64,000 bases of DNA from positions 1 through 64,000 of the forward strand of contig NZ_JARWNX010000051.1 of the NCBI RefSeq assembly GCF_029868385.1, given 5' to 3'. Source of the DNA: Nocardia cyriacigeorgica. GTDB lineage: Bacteria > Actinomycetota > Actinomycetes > Mycobacteriales > Mycobacteriaceae. A model generated the notes under the pieces. The model saw nothing but the letters and a program-made list of their open reading frames with translations. It was not told the origin of the DNA and searched no databases. Below, piece by piece: positions 1 to 7,918 of this stretch (positions within the stretch are counted from its first letter, which is position 1; every line of letters begins with the position of its first letter). The position numbers were made by a program, and so were the translations under genes.

Positions 1-72
1 CTTCCCGGGTCGCGGAGGCCGGACGCCCTGGTGGGCGGGGTGCGGTAGGCTCATCGCTGGTCACCCACAAAT

Positions 73-96
73 GATACATCTATATGGATGTGTATC
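73..96. promoter_or_regulatory. Imperfect palindrome, possible operator
   Basis: GATACATC at 73-80 faces GATGTGTATC at 87-96. The arms are inverted repeats apart from a two-base bulge. The surrounding DNA is much more AT-rich than the rest of the window, which fits a regulator site, but no regulator gene is adjacent within the window. Confidence 0.3.
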
Positions 97-215
97 TAAT
101 AGTGGTGTCAGAACCAGGCGTCGCGCATATGCATATTAAACTATGATTCCTGTTCCCTTTGCGCTCGCGTACGTGAGGAAGTTGCTCACCTACGCGTGGG
201 CTTATTGTGCGGTTT

Positions 216-225
216 GGGGGGGGGG
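216..225. repeat. Homopolymer tract of ten G
   Basis: Ten consecutive G residues lie in the non-coding region downstream of the first DoxX-like gene. Such tracts are prone to slippage and to sequencing error. No open frame that looks real crosses it. Confidence 0.8.
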
Positions 226-307
226 TACGTTGCCGGGGGCGTTGGCGCGGGGAACCCCCACCGCGTCCGGCGCGGCGAGCCCTTGTGGGGACCCCGCCAC
301 TGCCGGT

Positions 308-1687
308 CTACTCCAGGTGCGGTGTCTGCTGGGTCCAGTGGAATCCGCGCTCGACCAGCGCGAACCGCTCGAGCGGAATCGCCTCCAGCACCATGTGCAC
401 CTTCCGGATACCGAGGGTGCCGTCCAGGATCAGCCGATCCGGCGTGGGCTGTTCATAGGTGAAACTGCCGAGGCGCCATTGCCCGGCGGGGTCACGGAAC
501 AGGGTGATGGTGCGCTGTTCGGGATCGACGGCGGCGGGCACCGGCGTCAGCTTGTCGTCCATTCCTTGCAGGTGGATGCCGTCGACGGTATCGAAGACGA
601 TCCGGCGCAGGCGGGCCGTCGTCGGATCGGCGAAGGGATTCGGCGCGGTCACCAGCGGCGGCACCGGTTGACCTGCCACCGAGTATTCGGCGACGTTCCA
701 GATGCCGTACAGCGGCGAGCGCGGTCGCGCGTCACCGTAGGCGTGCCAGGCGTCCCAACCTTCGATGGCCGTGGTCACCAGCAGCCACAGCCCGAGCAGG
801 ACCTGCCCGGCCAAGGCGAACCGATTCGACCGCGCGGTGGTGAACAGTTCGGGGCTGGTGGCGGGTGGCACCGATCCGCCGGAGAACAGAACCGTTGCCA
901 GACGGCGGCTTTCGGGGGCCAGCAGCGCGATCGACAGGATCAGCATCTGCAAGCTGAAGAGCTTGACCGGCACATCGAAGGTCATATTGAGCAGAAAGAC
1001 CTGCGCCATCGCCACGGTCGACAGCGCCGCGCCGGCGGTGACGGTGGCGGGCAGGATCAGCAGCAGTCCGGCGCCGATCTCCGCGCAGCCGAGGGCGATC
1101 TCATAGGGCTTGGACGCCGCGGTCTGCGACCACAGCACGCCCATCGGCGTCATATCGCCGAACGGTTCGATCAACCGGTGCAGCGCGAAGACCATCTGCG
1201 ACGGCATGACTTTCACCATTCCGTACAGCAGCAGCGAGCCCGCGAGCGCGAAGCGCAGCACCACCCGATACCAGCCGTCGAGCCGCCGGTAGTGCGGTCG
1301 GCGCCGATCCAGCGCGCTCCAGATCCCGGTCGCCACCGCGGCCACGATCAGCCAGGTGAAGGCCGCCACCCAGAAGGTAACGGTGTCACCGCTGCCGGTG
1401 GGTTCGTAGATGAGCGGCTCGTCGATACCGAACAGGTTCGCGGCGAACCAATCGGTCAGCGGCGGCAGCTTCCACCACTCGCCGAGGGTGCGCACAACCG
1501 ACTCCGGCGTGCCCACCGAGCGCAGCAGCTGGGCGAGTAGCCAGTGCGCCGCGGTGCCCACGCCCAGGTAGACGAACACGAAGCGGAACAGGACGCGCGT
1601 GGCCGGATGCCACGGCGCCGGTAACACGGCCGGGGAGAGCGCGTCCGGTTCCCGATCCGGTGCCTCCGACTCAACCAGGGTTGCCAC
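308..1687 (-). CDS. DoxX-like integral membrane protein with C-terminal soluble domain (copy 1)
   Basis: This 459-residue protein has a charged Pro-rich N-terminus (about 1-30), several hydrophobic segments between about 30 and 300, and a soluble tail of about 150 residues. The middle part, with a short cytoplasmic Arg-rich loop and a Gly/Leu-rich segment near GAGLLLILPA, resembles the DoxX/DoxD membrane family. The tail carries LYGIWNVAEYS, QPVPPL and a terminal FHWTQ. The next minus-strand gene is a clear paralogue sharing all of these, so the two form a tandem duplication. The start is GTG with an AAGGTG Shine-Dalgarno about 6 bases upstream. A hairpin at 1779-1813 separates the two genes. 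Substrate and role are unknown; a redox or membrane-stress role is only a family-level guess. Confidence 0.75.
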   Translation of the reverse strand: MATLVESEAPDREPDALSPAVLPAPWHPATRVLFRFVFVYLGVGTAAHWLLAQLLRSVGTPESVVRTLGEWWKLPPLTDWFAANLFGIDEPLIYEPTGSGDTVTFWVAAFTWLIVAAVATGIWSALDRRRPHYRRLDGWYRVVLRFALAGSLLLYGMVKVMPSQMVFALHRLIEPFGDMTPMGVLWSQTAASKPYEIALGCAEIGAGLLLILPATVTAGAALSTVAMAQVFLLNMTFDVPVKLFSLQMLILSIALLAPESRRLATVLFSGGSVPPATSPELFTTARSNRFALAGQVLLGLWLLVTTAIEGWDAWHAYGDARPRSPLYGIWNVAEYSVAGQPVPPLVTAPNPFADPTTARLRRIVFDTVDGIHLQGMDDKLTPVPAAVDPEQRTITLFRDPAGQWRLGSFTYEQPTPDRLILDGTLGIRKVHMVLEAIPLERFALVERGFHWTQQTPHLE

Positions 1688-1778
1688 TGTTCACCTTTCG
1701 CTATTTCCGTGCACGAGCCGACGTTTGCCGGAACAACGCTAGGGCAGATCTGGCGGTCCCCGCGTCTGGGAATATCTG

Positions 1779-1813
1779 TGCCCCCGACGCTGACTGCACC
1801 GGAGTCGGGGGCA
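1779..1813 (-). terminator. Hairpin between the DoxX-like paralogues
   Basis: TGCCCCCGAC at 1779-1788 pairs perfectly with GTCGGGGGCA at 1804-1813 around a 15-base loop. It lies just after the stop codon of the upstream minus-strand gene and before the next paralogue. It could end or attenuate transcription between them. There is no U-tract, as is usual for actinobacteria. Confidence 0.55.
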
Positions 1814-1825
1814 TCGGACCGTCCC

Positions 1826-3190
1826 TCAACGATTGCTGGGATAGTCCTGCACCCAGTGGAAGCGGTCGCTCCGCAGCGGGAAGGCGTCGAGGTCCATCCG
1901 ATCGAGCACGATGGTCGTCGGCGTGCCGTTCAGCTCGCCGCGCAGGCGCAGCTGGCCCGGCGCCGACTGTTCGAAGGTGAAGGTGGCGACCGGAACCGGC
2001 GTCGCCTCGGGCGCGGCCGGTGGTGCGGTCAGGGTGAGCGTGTGCGCCCCGGTATCGATCGTGGCCGCGACCGGCACTACAGCGCCGTCCATCCGCTGAT
2101 AGAACATCGCGCCGGGATCATCGAACACCGCACGCTGCCACCGATTCTCATCGGTCAGCAGCGGCGGAACCGGTTGCCCCGCCGCGGTGAACTCGGAGAC
2201 CGTCCAGATGCCGTACAGCTCCGATTTCTCCCGGCCGCCGCCGAAGTCGTTCCATGCCGTCCAGCCGAGGTGCACCGTGCCCACCAGCACCCATACCCCG
2301 ATCAGCACCTGGACGAGGGCCGCGATCCGATTCGACCGGGCGCTGTCGAACAAGCGCGGCTGCGTCGCCGGTTCCGATGGTCGCTCGAGCACAAGGATGT
2401 TCGCCAGCCGCTGCGCCTGCGGCACCAGCAGCAGCAACGACAGCAGCAGTAGATGGAACGACAGGATCTTGACCGGCACATCGAAGGTCATATTGAGCAC
2501 GAACACCTGCGCCATGCTCACCACACCGAGCAACGCGCCGAGTGTGGCGGTGCGCGGCAGGAACAGCAGCAGACCGGCGACCAGCTCGGCGACACCGAGC
2601 AGTACCTGATACGCGGGCGATGAACCCACCTGCAACCACAGCACCGACATCAGACTGAAATCGCCATAGGGCTGGAGCAGCGCGTTCAGCGGCGGCGACG
2701 GCATCTGCGACGGGATGGCCTTGGCGATGCCGTAGAACAGCATCTGCCCGGCCAGGCAGAGCCGGAGGAAGGTGAGGAACCAGGCGCTCAGCCGTGGATA
2801 GCCGGTGCGGCGCCGGTCGAGCACCGACCAGATCAGCGTCGCCACCGCGGCGATCACGAGGAAGCAGAACACCATCACCCAGATGACGGTCTGATCGCCG
2901 CTGCCCGAATCCTCGCGCAGCACCGCGTCGACGCCGAACACGGTGCGCCCCACCCATTCCAGACCGGGGGCGAGCATATGCATCTGCCACAGGATCGCCC
3001 GGTCCGGCAGCCATTGCCCGGCGATACCGGTGAACGCGAAAGTGATCTGCGCGAACAGCAGGCAGAACAGGCCGAAATAGACCACGCCGAAACGGAAGGC
3101 GATGCGCGTCAACGGGTGCCACGGGCGGTGCCGCGCCGCCTCGGGGGGAGCGGCATCGTCCTGCCGTTCGAGAACTTCGACTCCGACCAC
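1826..3190 (-). CDS. DoxX-like integral membrane protein with C-terminal soluble domain (copy 2)
   Basis: Paralogue of the gene at 308-1687, with the same plan: several membrane segments, then a tail with LYGIWTVSEFTA, GQPVPPLLT and a final FHWVQ. An upstream ATG at 3298 would add 36 residues of unrelated composition. The GTG at 3190 is preferred because AAGGGG sits 7 bases before it and the resulting 454-residue product matches the 459 residues of copy 1. The gene is divergent from the phosphotransferase-like gene. Function unknown; DoxX-family membership is inferred from the hydrophobic pattern and is moderately certain. Confidence 0.75.
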   Translation of the reverse strand: MVGVEVLERQDDAAPPEAARHRPWHPLTRIAFRFGVVYFGLFCLLFAQITFAFTGIAGQWLPDRAILWQMHMLAPGLEWVGRTVFGVDAVLREDSGSGDQTVIWVMVFCFLVIAAVATLIWSVLDRRRTGYPRLSAWFLTFLRLCLAGQMLFYGIAKAIPSQMPSPPLNALLQPYGDFSLMSVLWLQVGSSPAYQVLLGVAELVAGLLLFLPRTATLGALLGVVSMAQVFVLNMTFDVPVKILSFHLLLLSLLLLVPQAQRLANILVLERPSEPATQPRLFDSARSNRIAALVQVLIGVWVLVGTVHLGWTAWNDFGGGREKSELYGIWTVSEFTAAGQPVPPLLTDENRWQRAVFDDPGAMFYQRMDGAVVPVAATIDTGAHTLTLTAPPAAPEATPVPVATFTFEQSAPGQLRLRGELNGTPTTIVLDRMDLDAFPLRSDRFHWVQDYPSNR

Positions 3191-3511
3191 GTGGCAGCCC
3201 CTTCGCTGTGCCGATCCGATGCTATGGGCCGAAGGTATCGCCGCGGCGAACCCACCGTAACCGGATGATCCCTGAGTGAAACCCCCATTCCAGGTCATTC
3301 GTAGGATGTATTCGGGGTCATCCTTCTGGCGTACACCGGCCCGCCGACAGCGTGGTCAAGGACGTATTTCACACTTTCCCGCCCGGCAAACCTGAAACGC
3401 GTTACAGTCACCGCATCCGTGGCATGACGCCACGGACACGGGCCGTCCGCGGCATTCGAACGCCGACCCGACGCCCGCGCGACACCGCTGTACGGCATCA
3501 GGAGGACGATG
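3191..3511. other. Divergent intergenic region
   Basis: About 320 bases lie between the DoxX-like gene (minus) and the phosphotransferase-like gene (plus). Promoters for both must lie here, but no convincing -35/-10 pair or operator was found by eye. The plus-strand gene has a strong AGGAGG at 3500-3505. Confidence 0.4.
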
Positions 3512-4642
3512 ATGGCCGACGATCCCGCACCCACCGAACAACGTCGGCTGACCACCAGCGATCGTGATCTCGACACCCTCACCGCGGACCTGTCCCGCTG
3601 GCTGGGCGAACGGGTCGGGGCCGATGAGCCGCCGAAGATCGTCGGGTTGTCGCGGCCGCAAGCGGGTGGGATGTCGAGTTCGTCGGTACTGTTCGACGCC
3701 GAATGGAGTGTGGCCGGACAGCGCGACGGCGGCTCGTTCGTGGCGCGGATGGCGCCGGAGGACGAATCCTTCCCCGTCTTCGAAACCTATGATCTGGCAA
3801 CGCAATACCAGGTCATGGCCGGTGTCGCCGAGGCGACCGACCTGCCGGTGCCGCCGCTGCGCTGGCTGGAGAACGATCCGGGCGTGCTCGGCACGCCGTT
3901 CTTCGTGATGGATCGCATCGAGGGCCGGGTGCCCACCGACAATCCGCCGTACGTCTTCGTCGGCTGGCTGTTCGACGCCACAGCCGAGGAACGGGCGCGG
4001 TTGACCGATGCCACCATCGAGGTCATCGCGAAGGTGCACGCCATCCCCGATCCGCAGCGGCGGTTCCCGATGCTCGCCGGACCCGGTGACTCACTGCGCC
4101 GCCACGTCGACGCCCAGCGCGCCTGGTACCGGTGGGCGCTCGCCGACGACGGCTACCAGATCCCGATCATCGAACGCGGCTTCGACTGGCTGGAAGCGCA
4201 TTGGCCCGCCGACCCCGGCCCCGATGTGCTGACCTGGGGCGATGCCCGGCCCGGCAATATCATCTACCGCGGTTTCGAACCGGCGGCGGTACTGGACTGG
4301 GAGATGGCGGCCATCGGCCCGCGCGAACTGGACGTGGCCTGGATCATCTTCCTGCACCGGTTCTTCCAGGACATCGCCACCCGCTTCGACCAGCCGGGTC
4401 TGCCGGATTTCCTGCGGCGCGACGATGTGGTGGCGAAATACGAAGCGGCCAGCGGACATACGGTGCGCGACCTCGACTTCTACCTGGTCTACACCGCCCT
4501 GCGGCACGCCATCGTGATGGCGAGGATCAAACGTCGCATGATCCATTTCGGCGAGGATACCGATACCGCCGATCGCGACGATTACGTGATGCACCGGGCG
4601 AGCCTGGAAGCTCTGCTCGACGGAACCTACGACTGGGATTGA
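3512..4642 (+). CDS. Phosphotransferase-family (APH/ACAD10-type) protein
   Basis: This protein of about 376 residues has the aminoglycoside-phosphotransferase/choline-kinase fold. It has a nucleotide-binding N-lobe with a Gly/Ser-rich loop (GGMSSSSV), the catalytic-loop motif TWGDARPGN near residue 244 in which Trp replaces the usual His, and the metal-binding DWE about 18 residues later. Actinobacterial relatives sit near acyl-CoA dehydrogenases and probably phosphorylate small hydroxylated substrates, but none is known here. Two adjacent ATGs exist (3509, 3512); the second is chosen because AGGAGG then lies 6 bases upstream. The next gene begins 7 bases after the stop, so the two are very likely co-transcribed. 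Confidence 0.85.
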   Translation: MADDPAPTEQRRLTTSDRDLDTLTADLSRWLGERVGADEPPKIVGLSRPQAGGMSSSSVLFDAEWSVAGQRDGGSFVARMAPEDESFPVFETYDLATQYQVMAGVAEATDLPVPPLRWLENDPGVLGTPFFVMDRIEGRVPTDNPPYVFVGWLFDATAEERARLTDATIEVIAKVHAIPDPQRRFPMLAGPGDSLRRHVDAQRAWYRWALADDGYQIPIIERGFDWLEAHWPADPGPDVLTWGDARPGNIIYRGFEPAAVLDWEMAAIGPRELDVAWIIFLHRFFQDIATRFDQPGLPDFLRRDDVVAKYEAASGHTVRDLDFYLVYTALRHAIVMARIKRRMIHFGEDTDTADRDDYVMHRASLEALLDGTYDWD

Positions 4643-4649
4643 GCACACC

Positions 4650-5780
4650 ATGACCGATGTCTCCGGCCGGATTCCCGGATCGTCACCGGCGCCGCTGGAC
4701 GAATTCCCGATCCACCAGACACCGCTGTCGCTGGCCAGGGTGGCCAGCAGCGACCGTAACTTCTACGACCGCAGCTATTTCAACGCCCACGACCGTGACG
4801 GCGCCACCATGCTGGTCACCGGATTCGGCGTCTATCCCAATCTCGGTGTCACCGACGCCTATGTCGCGGTGCGCGAGGCGCAGACGGTGCGCACCGTGCG
4901 GTTCTCCGACGCGCTCGGCGACCGGAGCCTGGACATGCGCGTCGGTGGTTATCGGATCGAGGTGCTCGAACCGCTCCAGCGGATCCGGGTGGTGTGCGAG
5001 CACGATGCGCTGGCCGCCGACCTGACCTGGACCGGCGCGTTCCCCACGGTGCAGGAGCAGCCGCATCTCATCCTCAACGGCAACCGCCCGATCATCGAGG
5101 CCTCCCGGTTCGCGCAGGTCGGGTCCTGGTCGGGGACGCTCCGGTTCGACGACCGCGAGATCACCGTCGACCCGGCGGTGTGGACCGGCACCCGGGACAG
5201 ATCATGGGGCATCCGGCCGGTCGGTGAGTCCGAGCCGCCGGGGCGGGCGGCGGCGGAACCGTCGGGCGGATTCTGGTGGTTGTACATGCCGCTGCGGTTC
5301 GACGACTTCGCGATCATCGTCATCGTGCAGGAGGAGCCCGACGGCCGCCGCACCCTCAACGACGCCACCCGCGTCTGGCCCGACGGCCGCATCGAACAAC
5401 TCGGCTGGCCGCGCATCCGCATCGACTACCGGTCCGGCACCCGGCTGCCCACCGCGGCCCGTATCGAACTCACCACTCCCGACGGTAAGCCGCTCGAGGT
5501 GGAGATCCGCACGGTGACCGATATCCCGCTGCATGTCGGCTGCGGGTACGGCGGCGACCCCGATTGGCAGCACGGACAGTGGAAGGGCCGCGACTGGACC
5601 TCGAGCGACCGCTACGACCTCACCGACCCGGCAGTGGCCGGTCGCATCCCGTACGGCGTCATCGACCATGTCGCGCACGCACGCTGCGGCGATGCCGAGG
5701 GATGGGGATTGTTCGAACATGCGAGCATCGGACGCCATGATCCGACCGGGTTCGCCGACTTCCTGTCCGTGGCGCCCTGA
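4650..5780 (+). CDS. Conserved protein of unknown function (lipocalin/CrtC-like, DUF7064-type)
   Basis: This 376-residue soluble protein has no signal peptide. It is rich in predicted beta strands, with repeated WTG and FxDxxxxxxP patterns, a central DRSWGIRPVG motif and a Trp-rich WWLYMPLRFDDF segment near 208-222. The pattern recalls the double-lipocalin hydroxyneurosporene-synthase/AttH-like fold and actinobacterial DUF7064 proteins, which is a recollection rather than a search result. It follows the phosphotransferase-like gene after 7 bases, and the pair may act on one substrate. Its stop codon abuts the stop codon of the convergent oxidoreductase gene with no gap. Confidence 0.75.
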   Translation: MTDVSGRIPGSSPAPLDEFPIHQTPLSLARVASSDRNFYDRSYFNAHDRDGATMLVTGFGVYPNLGVTDAYVAVREAQTVRTVRFSDALGDRSLDMRVGGYRIEVLEPLQRIRVVCEHDALAADLTWTGAFPTVQEQPHLILNGNRPIIEASRFAQVGSWSGTLRFDDREITVDPAVWTGTRDRSWGIRPVGESEPPGRAAAEPSGGFWWLYMPLRFDDFAIIVIVQEEPDGRRTLNDATRVWPDGRIEQLGWPRIRIDYRSGTRLPTAARIELTTPDGKPLEVEIRTVTDIPLHVGCGYGGDPDWQHGQWKGRDWTSSDRYDLTDPAVAGRIPYGVIDHVAHARCGDAEGWGLFEHASIGRHDPTGFADFLSVAP

Positions 5781-6335
5781 CTAGACCAGTTCGATGACGA
5801 CCGGAACCCCGTTGTCGAACCAATGCTGATGCAGGCGTTGGATCTTGGCGCGCGTCGGCCTACCGGCGGTGTGGAAACGACACTCGGCGAAATCGAATGG
5901 TTTCACCGCGCTGGTGTAGACCTGCCTGGCCCGGGCAGCCTCGGCCGGGTCGGTGATCTCCCTGGCGAGGCCGGAGCGGGTTCGGCCCGGCACCTTCAGC
6001 CGCACGTTCGGGTCGGCGCGCACATTGCGTAGCCAGTCGGCGATGGCCTGTTCCTTGGGCAGGCCCGTCATGATCGGGCCGAGCATCACCAGATAGGCGC
6101 GGTCGCCGTCGAGCACGGCGCGCACGCAGCGGTGCCGCGCCTTGCCACTGGTACGGCCGGTCGTGGTGAGGATCGCGAAGTTGGTGGGCGTCTTGATCCG
6201 GAAGAACGGCGCCTGCAACGCGCTGAGCGTGCGGCCGCCCCGCGGGGAGTGGGTGAACGGGTTACGTGCGCGTTCCTTCGGCGCCGGTAGCGCACCGGGA
6301 TCGGCGCCCTCGGCGCCCACGGATTCCTCGCTCAT
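5781..6335 (-). CDS. Nitroreductase-family deazaflavin (F420)-dependent oxidoreductase
   Basis: This 184-residue protein matches the DDN/FGD-like split beta-barrel family that uses F420H2 in mycobacteria and relatives. Visible marks are FAILTTTGRTSGKARHRCVR near 50-70, the LVMLGP strand, and NVRADPNVRLKV, the classic family signature. The frame extends far upstream to 7001, but that extension is Arg-rich shadow sequence. The ATG at 6335 has AGGTGG upstream and gives the family's normal length. The gene ends back to back with the preceding plus-strand gene. The substrate is unknown. Confidence 0.85.
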   Translation of the reverse strand: MSEESVGAEGADPGALPAPKERARNPFTHSPRGGRTLSALQAPFFRIKTPTNFAILTTTGRTSGKARHRCVRAVLDGDRAYLVMLGPIMTGLPKEQAIADWLRNVRADPNVRLKVPGRTRSGLAREITDPAEAARARQVYTSAVKPFDFAECRFHTAGRPTRAKIQRLHQHWFDNGVPVVIELV

Positions 6336-6524
6336 CCTGCACCACCTGCCGAAGCGTGTGACCGGTCCGATGGGCCAAGGGTAGCCCCACGTGGATGCGG
6401 TCCTGGCGTTTTCGACGACCTTGCGTCCCGACCTGCCGCGTACCGGCCCGGCGCTATAGCGTCTGAAGGCGATAGGCGCCGTTCCACCCCGCATGCCGTC
6501 GAGCCGTGGAGGTTGTGAAAACTG

Positions 6525-7319
6525 TTGAACCAGAGGCAGATATCGAAAGATCAGTGCTACAGCTGGGAGATCGCGTTCGTCGGGCGCGAACCGAGAAGTG
6601 AGAGCGGGACCGGGGTGCTCGGTAAGCCGGACCCGCTCAGCGGGCGAACCTGCGCGACCTATGCCGAGGTCGCCACGGCGGTGTTCGATCTGCTGTGCGA
6701 CGACATCGTCGCCGATCACCGTTATGCGGTGCTCGACGCGCGGGTGGCCGGACAACCCGACCCCGAACGGCCCGCCGACTCCACCCGGTTCGTGGTGCGC
6801 GATCACACCGGCGCCGACAAGGTCACCATGTCGGCCGAGCTGACCTACCCTCGAGTGCCCGCCAAAGCCGTTGCGGCCCACCGCCGCGAGACCGAGGCCA
6901 GCGCGAAGTGGGAGGCGGCGCGTCAGGTCCGCCGCCAGAAGACCGAGGCGGCGGCACGTGCGCTCACGGTATCGGGCGAGCCGGTCCCGCTCGATCCGCA
7001 CATCCAGAAGGTCGTGAGTTCCCTGCGAATCGCCGCGGCCTCATTGCGTGAGGACGTCCCCACGCTCGACTTCTGCCGCGAGCAGCTCACCGTCGCGCAG
7101 AACACCTTGGTGTCGGCCGCGCGAGCGCTGGCCACGGCGGAGGCGACCGGCAACGAACGCGAAGCCGCACACGCTCGGCGCCACGCCCGCTGGTGGCGTC
7201 GCGGGGTCGAACGGTGGACCCACCTCACCGAATTGGTGACCGAGGCGTATATGGACGCCGAGGAGGTCGACGACTACGCCGACCTGCTTTCCGTACCGTC
7301 GGCGCCCGCGCCGGAGTAG
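6525..7319 (+). CDS. Hypothetical protein with coiled-coil-like middle
   Basis: A 264-residue soluble protein not recognised as a known family. The N-terminal third is compact (SWEIAFVGREP, YAEVATAVFDLLCDDI). Residues about 105-140 are Ala/Glu/Arg-rich and probably helical, and a second helical part includes RRHARWWRRGVERWTHLTELV. The start is uncertain: the TTG at 6525 is the longest, and the better-placed GTG at 6515 with GGAGG belongs to another frame that stops after 28 codons. The 3' end overlaps the convergent cobE-like gene by 46 bases. Coding bias supports the frame; function is unknown. Confidence 0.6.
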   Translation: MNQRQISKDQCYSWEIAFVGREPRSESGTGVLGKPDPLSGRTCATYAEVATAVFDLLCDDIVADHRYAVLDARVAGQPDPERPADSTRFVVRDHTGADKVTMSAELTYPRVPAKAVAAHRRETEASAKWEAARQVRRQKTEAAARALTVSGEPVPLDPHIQKVVSSLRIAAASLREDVPTLDFCREQLTVAQNTLVSAARALATAEATGNEREAAHARRHARWWRRGVERWTHLTELVTEAYMDAEEVDDYADLLSVPSAPAPE

Positions 7320-7918
7320 CCACCGGCGGCTCGTCTCGGTGGTAGAAGGACCACCGCTGCGGCAACCACCACGCTGCCGACCACCTGGCGGGGAATCAAC
7401 AGCGACCCTCGCCCCGCCAGCAGCGCCGCGGCTTCGGCGACGCCCGGAACCCCGAGCGCTGTCGCGGCATGGGCCGATGGATTGGGTACCGGCACCGCGG
7501 CCAGCTCCGCGGTGGTGAACGAACGGACCGGTACCCCGAGCTGATCGGCGGCGGACCGAACACCGGATTCGGCCGCGCGCCGATCGACGGTCGCGATACA
7601 CGCGACCGGATGCGCACCGACCACCGCCCGCACAGCGGCGACGATCCGCGCCGCCGACGTCCCCGGACGCAGACCGAGCCCGACGGCCAGTTCGGAATCG
7701 GCCGCCGATGCAGGCGCGTCGACCGGCTCGACGGACGTCGGTGCGGGCACAGCCACCCGCCCATCGGCCGACTCACCCGACGACACCGACGCAGGCACAG
7801 CTGCCGAACCGTCGGCCAACTCAACCGACGACGCCCGCACCGACCCAGCCGCCGACGCACCCAGCGACACCAACGCAGACGCAGCCACCGATCCGTCGAC
7901 CGACTCAACCGACGGCAT
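7274..7918 (-). CDS. cobE: CobE/CbiG C-terminal-domain cobalamin biosynthesis protein
   Basis: The protein has about 214 residues. Residues about 76-190 match the CbiG_C/CobE domain: AVGLGLRPGTSA, a variable loop, CIATVDRRAAE, VRSFTTAELAAVPVPNPS and a VAEAAALLAG segment. In aerobic B12 synthesis this domain is a small accessory factor; in CbiG it helps open the C-20 ring. The first 75 residues are an unusual Ser/Ala/Val-rich spacer made of degenerate repeats. The ATG at 7918 overlaps the end of cobB by 14 bases, indicating translational coupling. The 3' end overlaps the convergent hypothetical gene by 46 bases. Confidence 0.7.
   Translation of the reverse strand: MPSVESVDGSVAASALVSLGASAAGSVRASSVELADGSAAVPASVSSGESADGRVAVPAPTSVEPVDAPASAADSELAVGLGLRPGTSAARIVAAVRAVVGAHPVACIATVDRRAAESGVRSAADQLGVPVRSFTTAELAAVPVPNPSAHAATALGVPGVAEAAALLAGRGSLLIPRQVVGSVVVAAAVVLLPPRRAAGGYSGAGADGTESRSA
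7718..7918 (-). repeat. Degenerate tandem repeats encoding the CobE spacer
   Basis: A motif resembling (A/G)TCGGCCGACTCAACCGACGA recurs from about 7719, 7764, 7812 and 7896 on the plus strand, at spacings of 45, 48 and 84 bases. All spacings are multiples of three. On the coding strand they give variants of SVEx(V/A)DG(S/R)(V/A)A, a low-complexity spacer before the CobE domain. Confidence 0.6.

Larger units (their letters stand above)
1..307. other. Intergenic region at left window edge
   Basis: No gene is supported here. It holds an AT-richer stretch (about 65-150) with an imperfect palindrome, and a run of ten G residues at 216-225. It lies downstream of the first minus-strand gene, so any promoter here would serve a gene beyond the left edge or one not recognised. 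Confidence 0.5.

Noticed and set aside
143-1540. 465-codon plus-strand frame over the first DoxX-like gene
   Set aside because: Low-complexity Arg/Gln/His-rich translation. The minus-strand frame has clear membrane segments and a paralogue.
6336-7001. N-terminal extension of the deazaflavin oxidoreductase
   Set aside because: The extension is unrelated Arg-rich sequence overlapping the hypothetical gene. The internal ATG with AGGTGG gives the family length.
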